DNA of 64,000 nt from Monocercomonoides exilis (Eukaryota > Preaxostyla > Oxymonadida > Polymastigidae): NCBI GenBank assembly GCA_001643675.2, contig LSRY02000062.1, positions 186,001 to 250,000 on the forward strand, read 5' to 3'. The notes under the pieces are model-generated. The model was not told the DNA's origin and searched no databases. It saw nothing but the letters and a program-made list of their open reading frames with translations. The translations under genes and the position numbers were made by a program. The first letter of the stretch is position 1, and the number at the start of each line of letters is the position of its first letter. This document shows positions 23,738 to 37,100 of the stretch, one piece after another.

Positions 23738-24840
23738 TCAATACAACCACTGTTTGGCTTCAGTAGCACGAGGAGCCTTAATCTTTGCCATATTTTTCCC
23801 CAAGGCATCGTATGTCGAAATGAATACATTTACAGTATTTGGAATAAGTTGAAGAAGGTTATGATACAAATCTACATCTGATGCAACAAATGCTAGACGG
23901 AGATCATCATTGTATGGCGAAGAACAAACTTTCATCAACATTTTTGCTCTTGCAACCCTGTAAGTGCTAACAACTTGCAGCATTCCAGCAACACTTTCAA
24001 TTGCGTATGATACTGCTTCAACATGAGCCTGTACAATGTCACTTCCAAGATTATCACCATCTTTGAAAATAAAAATTAAAGTGAAAAATTTTTTATATTT
24101 ACATCATATTAATCTTGCATACCAAGCAGTGAAGGAATACGAAGTCTAAGCCATATTCGTAAATCAAACAAAATTTGATTCATTTCATCTTTCATTTGCT
24201 TCGAAATCGAGATCATCTTTTCGAGAGTCTGATTTGATTGGACATGTAGAGTTGATTGAACGATAACCGCTGGCGTATGAACATCTTCATCAAATAAGTC
24301 ATCAGTATCACTATCACTATCGCTGTCACTGATTAGATCCTTTGCTCCATCACATTTTTCATCAGTAGAAGTCTCTGATGAATTAGATTCCGCTTTTGAT
24401 TTTTTTATCAGAGCCTTCTGTTCTTTTTTGATTTTTCTCAAAAGTTTTTTCCTATTTTTAATATCAGCCAAAATCACTTCTTTTGAAGGCAAAACAGCTG
24501 ATTTTGCGACCTCTTCAGCAGTGATAGATCTTATCTCTTCAACAAGTTTTTGAAATTCGGTAATTTTCTCTGGAATAACCTTTTGCATAAAATTTTCAAT
24601 TCGTTGGGATATGTCCTCTATGTGAAAATTAAAAAGTTAGCATCACGAAGCAATAAAATTGTGAGAAAAAACACCTTTTATTTGTTTAACGTTATCTGTC
24701 CCAAGATCCTTTGATGAAGCTTTTGTGAAAAAATCAAGTGCAGAATTCTCTGCGTCTAATGTTTCTTCACGAACAGCTATTCTTGGCCTTTTCTTTTCTT
24801 TTCCTGAATTGCTGGAAATTGGAGATGAACTTAAAGACAT
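23738..24840 (-). CDS. PSME3: Proteasome activator PA28-gamma (REG-gamma/PSME3-like)
   Basis: Heptameric 11S cap that opens the 20S proteasome, mostly nuclear, ATP- and ubiquitin-independent. Exons 24840-24675, 24617-24123 and 24060-23738 give 327 residues in frame (donors GTGTTT and GTATGC). The family pattern is clear: an N-terminal helix (IKEDISQRIENFMQKVIPEK), then a variable insert, then HVQSNQTLEKMISISKQMKDEM and IWLRLRIPSLLDGDNLGSDI across the second intron. This matches the activation-loop region of PSME3 (WVQLLIPRIEDGNNFG). Helix 3 is STYRVARAKMLMKVCSSP. The C-terminus ends in LY, as in animal PA28-gamma, the residues that dock into the proteasome. The homolog-specific insert holds a Ser/Asp run (about residues 150-165). 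Human PSME3 is 254 residues; the extra length is N-terminal and insert. Confidence 0.88.
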
Positions 24841-25154
24841 TCTATTAATTTATATTAATGGGTATATAAAAATTTCATATAACATAATAAAATTAAAAAT
24901 AACACATTTGTACAATAAATGGTCTAATATACTTCAATATCGATATGTATACCTCTTATAAAGAATGTACTCAAAATTTAAAATATTTCTAAAGTATTAC
25001 ATGTTATAAACCGAACAAATTGCAAATAAAAAAAGATAAAAAACAAAATGAACTTAAAACTTTGCTAAAAAAACTGAAAGTTATAAATGAGTGCATTACG
25101 AAAATATTATTTAATATTTTCTTTACACTTCCAATGCTAAAAATCTTTTTTCCT
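24841..25154. other. Spacer between two minus-strand genes
   Basis: 314 bp holding the 3' end of the giant gene and the promoter of the PA28-gamma-like gene. No distinct element seen. Confidence 0.4.
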
Positions 25155-28100
25155 TTATTTTTGTGCATTTTCTTTTCCACCATGTTTTTGAATTAGATTG
25201 GTCATCATCTCATCGCGCCTTTCAATTGCAATCGCAAGAGGAGTTTTCAAAGTTGAAGGCTCCACTCTGTTGATCTCAACTCCTTTGATTTGAAGAAGAT
25301 AGCAACAAACTGCGTATAATCCGTTGCGCACAACTGCAGTTAACAATGTTTCTGAAGGATGTCCTTTGCAGTTCAGGTCACATTCAACGATTTTCACTTT
25401 TTGAGATGTTTTGAATTTATCGCTGGCTGCTTTCGAAGCACTTGCATTTTCTTCAATATAATTTGTAATGTTGCTGCTCATTTTGTCTTGTTCTCCACAT
25501 ATCCAGTTCAGAATTCGGAATAGAATATTGCTTTTCCTCTTTTTTGCAGCAACAATCAATGGGTATCCATAAGATAGATCGATACATTTCGAATGCGATT
25601 TCATTAACAGATCGACTATATCTGTAGGTGCCACTTCTCTCTTTGTTATTTTTTGCATTCCACTTTTACTTTCTGCTCCTGCTTGCATCATATTTGGTTC
25701 ATTCATCTCATCCATCATAGCTTCCAACTTTTCATTCTCCAGTTCAATCTTCAAAGAACACCCTTCTTCTCTTTCTATTTCTGCTGTTTGCTTGCTGTGC
25801 ACAATCAGGCTAAGCAGCGGTGTTGCGTTGTTGTGAAGAGACCCACAATTTACATCAATCAAAGGATGCCTCAAAAGAAGCCTGATACATCTCAGATGAA
25901 GATAGGAGCAGGCAATACACAAAGCAGATGCCCCTTCGGCATTCAGAGTATTAACAGACGGCCTCAGAGACGATGGAGGAAATGGAAGAGTCATCAAATG
26001 GGGAATCAAAGGTGATTGGCTAGAGGAAGGCGATGAAGAGGAAGGTAAAGAAGAGCGAAGAGAAATACAAGGAGAAGCCGAGAAAGAAGAATTTCCTCTA
26101 TCAAACTGCTGTTCGAGTGAAATAAGAGGGCAATCTGAATTCTTGACGGTTTCTGCGGATGATGATTGAACTGAAGATTGCACGTCTGTTGACTTCACTG
26201 TTTCTTCATTTTGTGCATTTGTTTGTTTATTAAGTTCGCTTTTTTCCTTCCTCCTCATTACTCTGTTTGTCACTGGATCAATCCATTTTTTCATTCTTAA
26301 TGCACGTGATATAGCAATGTCATACAAATAAGGAGATGCAGGAGTTGTCCCTTCTTCAAAGTTATCTCCTGCTTGCTGATTTGAATGTTTGGGTGATGCA
26401 CAACGTTGATCATTATTTTTGCTGCTTGACAATGAACCAGAAAACGAAGAGCGAATTAAAGGATTTTCCAGCTGGCAAAGTGCGTCAAATGGCACAGTTT
26501 GAGACATAACACTTGTTTGGCTTGCAAATGGATCACTGACATATACATTCAGACGAATGGCTGTATCATTGCTGCTTTGTTGAGATGTCTTATCATTTGC
26601 ACTTTTGCTGAATAACAAGCAATGATGCTGATTGCTGAAGGATGCTGAGCAACTGTCAGATTGACAGTGACTTTGCATTGATTGTTCATCCAGTGAAATG
26701 AAACAATTATTTCTGATAGCACAATCTTTTTTATTTTGTGAAGTCAAATTCTTATTTTTGTCAGATAACATGATTTGCTCATCGATAAAACTAACTGCTG
26801 CACAATCTTGATTTTCGCAATCCGTTGGAGTTTTGGCTGATGTTGAAGAAGATGAAAGGGTTAAAGAAGAAGGATAAGACGAAGAACAGGAAAGCGAACG
26901 GGCATAAATTGTTGGGTGCTGAATAAAATGGAAAGAGACATGAAGTTTTGGTGATTTATCTGTGATTTTTTGAGGTTTTGCAAAAGGAGGAGGAGAAATA
27001 ACAGGAAACTGATAACCATTCCTGAACAATATAATCGAATTACTTAAAGGCTGCACATCAGAAATATTTGATGAAGCTGCTCCGATTGAAGAAGCGGAGG
27101 TAATATAAGATGCACTCGTCTGTGGAACAAGTGATTCAGTTGCTGATAGACGCAGCAAAAACGACAGAATGCGAGGAGATCCAACCATCGCAGCGTAATG
27201 CAACGGAGTTGACCCACTTCGATCTCCTTTGTTCCAATCCAGCTCGTAGTAAGGAGAAATTCCTTCATTTTCCAGCTCTTCATAAAATGACAGCGAAATT
27301 GGATTAACCTCTGAAGCAGAAGCAAAAGCCGAACGACTCCCATTTTTCATTCGGTTCGCTTCTCTCTTTTCTTCAAGTTCTTTTCTCAGCAGGCTTTCAG
27401 GCTTTGATCCCCATTTTGTAACCAAAAACAGCTCAAAGCAGCGAAGAACAAAGTTTGTTTGAGAATACGACGTCACTGACGAGTCAGAAGAAGAAGAAAC
27501 AGACTTGACAGAAGCAATAAGTTGAGAAACTAGCGGAATAATTCCGCTGTTCGGATCGATTGATGTGTGTGAAAGGTCAAAAAGAACAATTGGCGAATAT
27601 GTGGAAGAGGATTCACTGGAGGAAGAAGACTGCTCGGATGTAGCTGGCAGATTATGTGCTTCATAATAATTCTTCAGTTTGAATGAGACATATCCTCTTT
27701 TTGGTACATGAGCGGTGCTGCCCTCAGAATTATCCTGATTCAGCCGTGCTGACAAGTTCCGAGCTGAGTCTGAGTCAAAGCCAGCAGTGTTCATCAGCTG
27801 AGGCAGATGCACAGCTTCATCTAATGAGCCATGGGAATCTCCAGCAGAAGAGTCAGTAAACCTCCAGCAGCTCAAAAGAGAAAGCACCCAAGTGACAAGA
27901 GAAAGAGAACCGCTCTCAAAAAAGGAAAAGAAGAATGAGGGATCAGACGAGCACAGACGAGATATCACACAAGACAGGAAGGGCATAACAACAGATGGAG
28001 AGGCTGGTGAAGAGACAGTAAGTTTATGTGAGTCAATTAGTGATGAGTCACACTGGCGTTTGAAGCAAGATGCAGCAGAAGATAAAACAGGGAAATAAAT

Positions 28101-31100
28101 AAATGGCAAGAAGAAAAACGATGAAGGAGACTGAGATGGCACGGCTGGCATCGAAGAGGAGGTTGAACCTAGAATTTGACTATTCTCATTCTTCATTTTC
28201 ATCACACGAATAAATTGTGTCAACAGAGCCTTCAAAAAATTCAGTGATTCTGCAAGTGACGAGGAAGAAGTGAAGAGAGATGAAAAAGCAGATATTCCAC
28301 TCAATGATGAAGTTGAAGCTAATGATGATACTGATGAAATGGAATCAGATTGGGTTAGTGAAGGCTCAGATAGAAGTGATGATGGATTGCTTGATGAGGA
28401 AGAAAGTTGAGGAAGAGAATTCAATAGCGAAGAAAGCAGACGTGCAGCAATTGAATACTCTTTTGGCGTTAAGGAACCTGAAGGGTCGATTCTTATTCGG
28501 TTAGAATCTGCAGCCTTTACAAATAGAAGATCAAAATCAAATGGATGCAAACCAGTCTTGGATGACTCTTCTTTTTGCGATGAAGATGAAATTAACTCTG
28601 CCGAGGAAGATGAAACAGCATTCAACGGATCAAAACTGGAACTTTTTTGAGATAAAGTTGGAGAGGCATCAAATGAATCAAGTGGGACAGGTTTATCTTC
28701 TGATGTAATTAGTTGATCTTCATTGCTGTGGAAAGCTTTCGAATTTGATTCTAAGCCTTCCTCTTCGTCAGAGTCTGCTTCCATTAAGCCCATCTTTTTC
28801 TTCTTTTTCCTTTGCTTTTTCGTCTTCTTTGCGTTTCCTGTTGATTCTTCATCTTTGCCATCAATCATCATTTGTTTCTTTTCTTCTTCCATTGCAATTT
28901 TCCTGTTCTTTGCGTCCACTCCATCTTTCCACATCCTCTCTTCAATCATTTCTGCTATGTGCATATATCCAAGGCCTCTTGCAATAGAATATGCAGTCAG
29001 TCGATCTTGAAGAGCCACAAGAGCATTGCAAAACTCGGCAAATGATCTGGCAATCGGCGAAAGAGAAAATGATTTCCAAACATCGCTGAATTCTGTGGAA
29101 ATACCACAAGATAACTCTGGAGCCCCAGAAAGAGAGGAGTTAAATGATTCGCTCCAAAGAGCTTTGACTGGAATATTCACCGAGTTCTTGCTGGTTTCAT
29201 CGGTCTCATAACTCACTCCTCTGCAAACTTCCCACAGCACATCAACCCGATTGTCGTATAACAGTTCATTCACAATTTCTTCATCGTCATTCATCACAGC
29301 TTCTATAAGCGGTGGGACAAAACTGTCTTTCTTCACAAACGGTGTGCCAATCAATGCTTCCGCTGACAAAACATTGAAAAGCTCTTCTTTTTTCTCAGAA
29401 AACATTGAATTCTTTTTGTTGTGTGAGTGCTGTTTGGTAAGATCAACAAGCGTATTTCCAACAGCTGTGAAGAGATTTGGATTCAACGAAGCTATTTTCA
29501 AAAGTTCTCTCACCAGAAGCACATTTCTTCTTTCGACAGCAACGGAAAGCGGAGTGCGGCCGAGGCAGCACTCATTTGGATCGAGCGATACACCTGCATT
29601 GAAAAAGAACAGGAGGCGAGGCTTAACAGAAGGAAGTGAAGAAGAAGAAGAAGCTGCAGAAAGGAAAGGAGAAGGAGAAGAGTTTGGTGAACTTTCTTGA
29701 AGAGTAAATGGAACGTAGTTTGCTGATTTCAAAGGCAAAAGATTGTTCATTAAGCTGATCTGTCTTTCAATCAATTCATTCACATAAGCCTTTTTGATTC
29801 TCTTTGTTCTTCTTCGTTCTCTCTCTCGTCTCCTTGCCTCTGCAACTGATAAATTGTAACGGGAATCATTAGACAGCTTCAACTCAACTGTTTCTCCGAA
29901 AAGAGCAGAGTAGCGATGAGGGAACGTTTGTGCACGCATTGCAAATCCTTGTTTCTGCAGCGATAAAGCTGCTTCTGAACAGTATGAATTAGGATTTATC
30001 TTATTCTGGTGATGTTTGCGTTTGGAATTGGAAGAATGAACATTTTGAGAAGAAGAAGAAGAAGAAGAAACAGAAGATGAAAGAGTTGAAGTTAGCTCGC
30101 TGTCAGAAGATTCTTCCATTCCTTCATTTTTCAGTGCCTTTCGTTCAGATCTCTTTTTAGCTCGAATTTCTTGTTTCCTTTTCCTTTCCTCATTTTTCCT
30201 TTCTCTCTTCTTCTTCCTCTCTTCCTTCTCTTTTAGTTTTCTTTCCTCTAAGTCAACCTTCTGGTTCTGTTTAATTTTGTCCCTTTTCATTTTATCCTTT
30301 CCATTTTTAGATGCTTTTTTCTCTTTCAGCTTTTTCATCATGAAGTTGTATTCCTTTCTTGAAAGAATGGCACGTCGCTTCAAATCTCCCATCCCCTCAA
30401 AGTCGCTCAACTCAATTTTGCAATTTGTGTCTTGGTCTTCCGAATCAGATTTGCTTTGGAGCTCAACGTTGATCTCTTCTGATTCTTCTTTGTTTTCATT
30501 TGCATTCAAATTTCTCTTTGCTTTCATTAAATTGTCTCCTGAAAGTGCATTTTCTTTTTGCATATCAGCAACATTTTGGAAATTACTCATATTGCTTTCC
30601 ATTTTATTTTGAAGCAATTCCTTTGCTTTTTCATCTTTTATCTGTTTTCCATCTCCCAAAGCATGCTCATCAACCATTCCAATGCTGTTATTCGCATTCT
30701 TTGCAAACATGTTTGTCTCATTCACCAGTCTGTTGTTTATCTCATCTGTCTTTGCCTTTCTCTCTTCCACATCCAACAAGTCCACACATTCATTTTTGAG
30801 CGAGTCAAACATCCGAATAAGATGCGTTGATGTAACATCTCCTTCAGCAACTGCTGCAAATATCGGCGAGATGGAGAAAATGGGAGTTGAGTTGGCGATA
30901 GAAGAAAGGAGTGATGCTCCAAATGTTGCTGGGGGAACATGAATCAGCGGAGATGCTTGTGAGTAAGCAGAGGATGGATGCGAACACGATGAAGAAATCA
31001 TCGAAAGAGAAGGGTCGTCTGATTGTGCAGCTGAATGCAAATCGGACACAGACATAGAAAAGTCACCTGAGGAGGCTATTTGACACTGTGATGAGCAGAA

Positions 31101-34100
31101 AGCAGATGAAGTAGCACTTGCTGCACTGTAAATATCCATACGCTGCTGATCGTTGGTTGCCTTCCATTCTTTTTGTGATCTTCTCTTCAGCTCTTTCTTC
31201 TCTCTCTTTCTGAGCTTGCTCAATTCCTCTTCCAAAATGGACGATTCGCCAACTCTAACTTTTTGCTTTCTCTTCTTTTGAGCGTTGTTTTTTGATTCTG
31301 TTGCCCAAATGCCAGTTCCTTCCTCGCTTTCGAAGACACTCTCAACTCTTTTGCTGAGCTCTTTCATAAAAGCATTTGATTTCTGTGGAGAAGAGAGAGC
31401 GGCATTATGTTTGACTTCACTACTGTCATCATCAAACAAAGAACTCAAAGAGAAATCAGAAGTAGAAGAAGAATATGATGACGATGACGATGACGATGAC
31501 GATGAAGAAGGTGATGCTGATGCTGATTCCGATCCTGTTGGCAGGTCATCTGCACTCATATACAATCCATCTTCAATCAAAGACGAAGATGCCACTGTGT
31601 AAAGCCTGCTTATTCTCACTCTGCCATAGCAACTACTATGCAGCCCATTCTGCTGGTTTTGCTCTGTTAGCGATGGAGAGTCTCCCTTTTTCTCTTCAAT
31701 CTTTTCCTTATCAGCCTCATCCGTCAACACTTGTGGCTTCACTTCTTCTTCAATTCGGAAACCATCAGACAAATCTGTTTCTGATGCATCGTCTTTTGCA
31801 TCTTTGCGTTCTTTTTTGTGCCTTTTTTTAAGAGAATGACTGGAACTAAAAGAAGTTTGGCTATCATCTGATTCATCATCGCTATCACTGACATTGACAC
31901 TATCGCTGTCGCTGATACTGTCGCTATCAAAATCAAAGTCATCATTCAATATACGATCAAGTTTTGCATTAAGATCCTCAATTTTGTCTTTGCGTTTTTT
32001 TGGCCCATAGTTTTCCTCCGTCATTTCCATAAAGTCTATTGCTTCCTTGGATGTGGAATGTATAGATGAATATGGATCATATATCTTGTCTTCATTGTAC
32101 TTTGAAGCTTCTTCTTTGCTTTCGTTTTCGCTTTCATCCGAAAAACGAAGCGTGCTAATTCCACACACCGCTTTTCTCGTCTCGTCTGTCACCGCCACAA
32201 CACGCTTGAACAGCTCGAACGGAGGAAGTGAATAGAGAAAGCCACAACTTGTGATGCCTGCATGCAGCTGGCGCAGGAGCAGCGGGTCTGTTGTGGTGGA
32301 GGTGTATGGGAACTGGTTTAGAGGAGACAGTGCGCCATCTGTGCTTCTTACAGCCGAGGGATGCAGCAGAAACGACGTTGAGTTGTCGACAAGAAGAGGA
32401 AGGTGGGACAAGCTCTTGCTTGGATAAGCTCTTTCAGAGGTAGTAGCGGCGGTGGAGGAAGTTGTTAGCTTTGTTGTTGAGCTTTGTCCCAGATTAAGTG
32501 GGCGAGTAATCGAGATGGATGAAGTGGATGGAGTTGTGACTGAAGTGCTTGAAGGTGTTGAATCGAAGAAAGAAGTATCAAAAAAGTAATCAGGAACAAA
32601 AGGAGATGAAGCCGGACGAAGTTGATCGGTTGAAAGGCCTCCGTCTGGCGATGGGCTCATCAAATACACTGAAAGAACAGCAGTTGAAGATCCCTTTCTG
32701 TCTGATACAGTTGTTTCTGAAGACTTTGTTAAAGTCAATGATGATGACGCTGATGAAGAAACAGATGAATAAGACACTTTATTCAATTGTACAGGCTTTT
32801 TCAAAGTCACTCCTTCCTCCTCTGCCTCTTTCATCAGCTCATCCCACTCGTCAGCTCCCGTCTTCTCTTCTTCCATCTCAGAAGACACCGCAATTCTCTG
32901 TCCATCTCCACCTGCCTGCTCCTGTGATATTTTTAGCTTTGCCAGTTCTTCAAGATCCTTCGTTCCAGCATTCTTCATTCCACATCCATGCATCAGCGAC
33001 TTCGCTCCGTTTAATCTGTCTTTTCCAAGTGCAACGAGAGCAAGCTCCATCATATCGCATTCAACAGACTGTGAAAGCGCATCCTTCTGCAGATGATGCA
33101 GCACAATCAGAAATGGAGAGACTCCAAGATGAGGTGGATCGTGTGCATAAGAAGGAATAGAAGGAGAATCCGGTTTGCTGCCTGACTCAATGTCTGCTGA
33201 AGACATAAGAGAAAAGGAATTAAATTTTGATGAAGAATTCTCATCATTTACCTGGAAAACCCCTTCCAACTTTCTTCTCAACGCAGAGCTCTTTTTCAAG
33301 CAAACAATCTTCCCTTTCTTCCTTCTCACAAACACTTTTCTTTCCTGATTTAAGCAAAGCTCCTTCCGCCTTCTCGAAACCATCGTGTCAAGATGCTGAG
33401 GAGGCTTGCGAAGCATCCCGACATCCCTCCAACTGTGCAGAAATGCATAATTAATCAGGAAGAAGCTGGAATCTTTGCATCGTTTCACAAACATACTAAA
33501 CGGTAGTATGCATCTTCGACGAGGCAGTGAATGAAACAGAGAACGGGGAACAGAAGATGCATTGAAGAACAAGGCAAGTGATTGGATTAAGGAAGTGTTT
33601 GTCTTCAGAAATGAGTTGACATATTGAGTGTTGGCCCAAAGAGAGGGTTTCCTGCTGAGTGGGAGATAAGGAGCATGAGATGACAGGATTGGTCCGACTG
33701 AAACTGAACTGCTGGAATTGTCAATCGCTAACGGCGAGTTAGACACAAATGGCGTCATGCTCCTCGAAGTCTGGCTGCGATCCAGCCATCTCATTGCGCT
33801 TTTTCCTGGTGAAAGCATGATGCAAGACGAGTAATAATTAATTTTCTTCACATGCTTGCATTCTTCTTCTTTTCTTTTCGTTATGGTCAACGAAGGAGAT
33901 TTGTTGTTATTGAATCTCAGGAAATTCTCGTCGTCACATGGCAGACTTTTTGGCGATAGCATGCTCGGCAGCAGCTGCTGAACCAACTTTGTAGTCAGCG
34001 GAACAAACGATGAAGACGACTCTTTCCCTTCAAATTCTGATCCGATGTCTGCTTTGCCATAGTGCTTGTTGTTGACAAAGTGCAGCGGTAAGGAAGAGAA

Positions 34101-37100
34101 GCTGATTGGTGCAAACGATGCTGAGCTAAATAGCGTGTCCATGTAAGTTGTTGGCTCGGAAGATAATGAGTAGTCTTCTTCAGGCAAAGAAGCAGTCGAA
34201 GAAGAAGATGCATTTGCAGAACTCCTTGGATCAATCAGCTCTTTGGCTGACTCACTGACAACTAAGCCTCTTCTGTGCCTCGAAACAATAGATGGCAACA
34301 GAAGCACTCTGATGTTATCTCCAATGCCATCTTCATTCAGATCGCTAAGCAATATTTCGTAATCTGTTTCTGATGTTGATCCCATCGAAGAAGAAGAAGA
34401 AGAAGAAGAAGAAGAAGAAGAAGAGGAAGAGGAAGAGGAAGAGGAGGAAGAAGAACTCGAAGATAAAGAAGTACCTTTTTTGTTTTTAGGCACCTCAACT
34501 TTTTTGATCATCAAATTGAAATGTTCAGCATTTAACTCTCTGGTAACTTTCTTTATCTTCTGGCTGATGAAATCCAGTTTCTCTTTCATTCGCCTTGTAA
34601 CCCTTTCCAGTTCTCCTTCGCTAAATTGCGGTTGAATGTACTCGTTTTGTGCATTTGATGAATCCGATAAGGCAGTCTGCTGTTCAGATGCTCCTTGTGA
34701 AGTGCTGCCGAAAGGACTGGCTATTTGTGAGCGGAATGTTCTCTTTCTGTTAAATGTATTCAACAATATCGGATTAGGATTCGATACCGCCTTTGCTGAA
34801 TCTGTATTAACAGAAGCATTTTCTGGCGTTATCTCGAATCCTCCTTTTTCATACTTGAAATAGTCAATTGGCTCGCCAAACGAAACGAAAAATGTGAAGT
34901 CGTCAAAAGTAATTGGATCAGCCTTTTTGCTTTGCCGCTTTTCTTTTGGATTATTCGAAGGAGAAAACGGATTCTCCAGCAATTCTTTCAATCGTTTGTC
35001 TTGTTCATATTCATTTGCGAAGCCAAAACCAATCGAAATTTCATCGTCTGCATCTTCTTCACTGTCTTCCTCGCTTGTTTCACTGTTGCTATCATCTTCA
35101 ATCTCAAACTGCTCCATCATCAATTTACTCATCTGTTTGTCCAAAATCTCATATTGCTTGTCTCCCAAATCCAATTCTGCAATCCAATCATCACTGTCAA
35201 TTGCATTGTCCTCATCCTCTTCATCTTCCTCTCCATCTTCTGAGCAATCATCTTCAATCGCATATACATCATCTGCCTTCAGAGCTCGTGATAGATCGTC
35301 CAATGCTAACATCAACATTGCCCATGTCGATGTTGATTCAGCACATATGAGCTGCTGCAACAGCGGCGACAGGACAATCGTGTCTGCCAGTAGAGCAGGC
35401 GACGCTTCCTCAGGCGCAACAGCAGGATTTGCAGAGAATGTGGACAGAATGGAAGGGATGGATCTGTTTGTTGCTGTAGTTGCTGACAGCATTGCCGATG
35501 TTTCTCCAATCGGAAGCGCCAGACTCGACAGAAGAGGCACAGCCGCGCTGTTGCTGGAAAGCGCATCTGCTTTCTCTTTTGGCGAAAGATACACAAAGCG
35601 AAGGGTGTGCACCGGCAGCGGGGAAAAGTAGTTAGGCGCAATGACAGTGTTGCTGAATATGAACTGAGTTCTTCCTTGATTCACGCTAGTCACTTGAAAT
35701 TCAGAATTCCGCTTTGTGATGCCCAGCCTGTTCAGCACACGATAGCGTGCATTGATTTCAGCCATTGCATGTCGCATCTTCACTCGCTCCTTTTTCCAGG
35801 ACGGCGCCATCAACCCCTCGTCCAGCAGAATAGCACGCTCTACAAAGACATCGCTAGAGAATGGATTATACTCTGATGGCACATCCACTTGCCCTGTTGA
35901 GAAAGTAGACGAAGAAGAATAAGAAGAAGAAGCTGACTGACTGACTGAACTTAAGAGTCGATGACGAGCGCCTGAGGCGTATTGCTTCAGCTCCTTCTGG
36001 CTGATGTAAGGCAGTCCGCGTGTTGCCACAAAGCGGAGGATGTCTGAACGAAGTGTGGCTGCTTCTTCGCCAGCAAACATCAGCACAGCATTGTCGCAGA
36101 AGAGTGAAAGCAAAATGGAAGAAAGCATTTTGGATTCACGCTTGGATTGCTTTTCTTGTGAGGCTGTTGGCCTGCTGGATGGGGAGATGGGAGAAAAAGA
36201 ATTGGCCAGAATTGAGGTACCGGCTGGCAAAGTGTTTGGCGTTGTTATTTTAGCAGGTTTTCCAGATGAACTTGCTGAAGATGGTGATGAACTGTCAAAA
36301 GAATATTCACCATTCAAAAAGCGACTCAGCTTTTTGGACAAATGCAGCTGTGATCCAAGCAACTCCTCCACTTTCAGTGCAGACAGCAGCTTTCTGCTGT
36401 AATCGTCAGTCAAATAAGGCTGAATGCTTACTGATTTCATGGGATTCAACGGCGACAAAGCTACAGTTGATTTGCTTGCCAGCTCGAATATTCGTCCCAG
36501 AAGAGTTCTTTGAGAAGTGGATGCCAAAGGGGAAGAAGAAGAAGAAGAAGAGGAAGAAGCCCCATCGCATCCGAGTGATTTTCGGAGGAGAGTGAAAAGA
36601 GACGAAAGAAAGTTCAGCCGATTCAGGTTGGCTGGCACAATGGTCATTGTGTCATGGTGGTAGCTCAGCGGAACAGACTTGCTTTTATTGTCATTTGAAG
36701 AGGAAGAAGAAGAAGATGACGAGGAAGAAGAGGAATATGAAGAAGCCGAACTCCAAGTTGGCGGGATGTAAATGTTTGAAGCTTGTGGCAAAGACGCTTT
36801 TGGGGCAGGTTCAGACGAAAGTGCCAGGGCAACTTCGTCAATCTGATTTAAATTCAGCTCGTTTGTGTTGGAAGGCTCTGGTAATGAAAGAAGCGTTGGA
36901 AACAGTGAAGGGTCTTTTGGAACAGGATTGATGAAATACATCGAGAAGCCAGCAGAGATATTCAGAGAGCGGGATACAGACAGAGGAACAAAGACATAAC
37001 GACGCGAGGCACACGAAGTCGATGATGATGATGGAGAAGGAGGAGAAGAACGAAAAGAGGAAGCGGAATGAGGAGGAGAGATAGAAGAAGGAGGGGTTCT

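Noticed and set aside
33184-33250. Intron-like GTAAAT...TCTTCAG segment (55 nt) inside the giant ORF
   Set aside because: Removing 55 nt would break the frame for the remaining 2,700 residues, which continue with ankyrin repeats; treated as coding.
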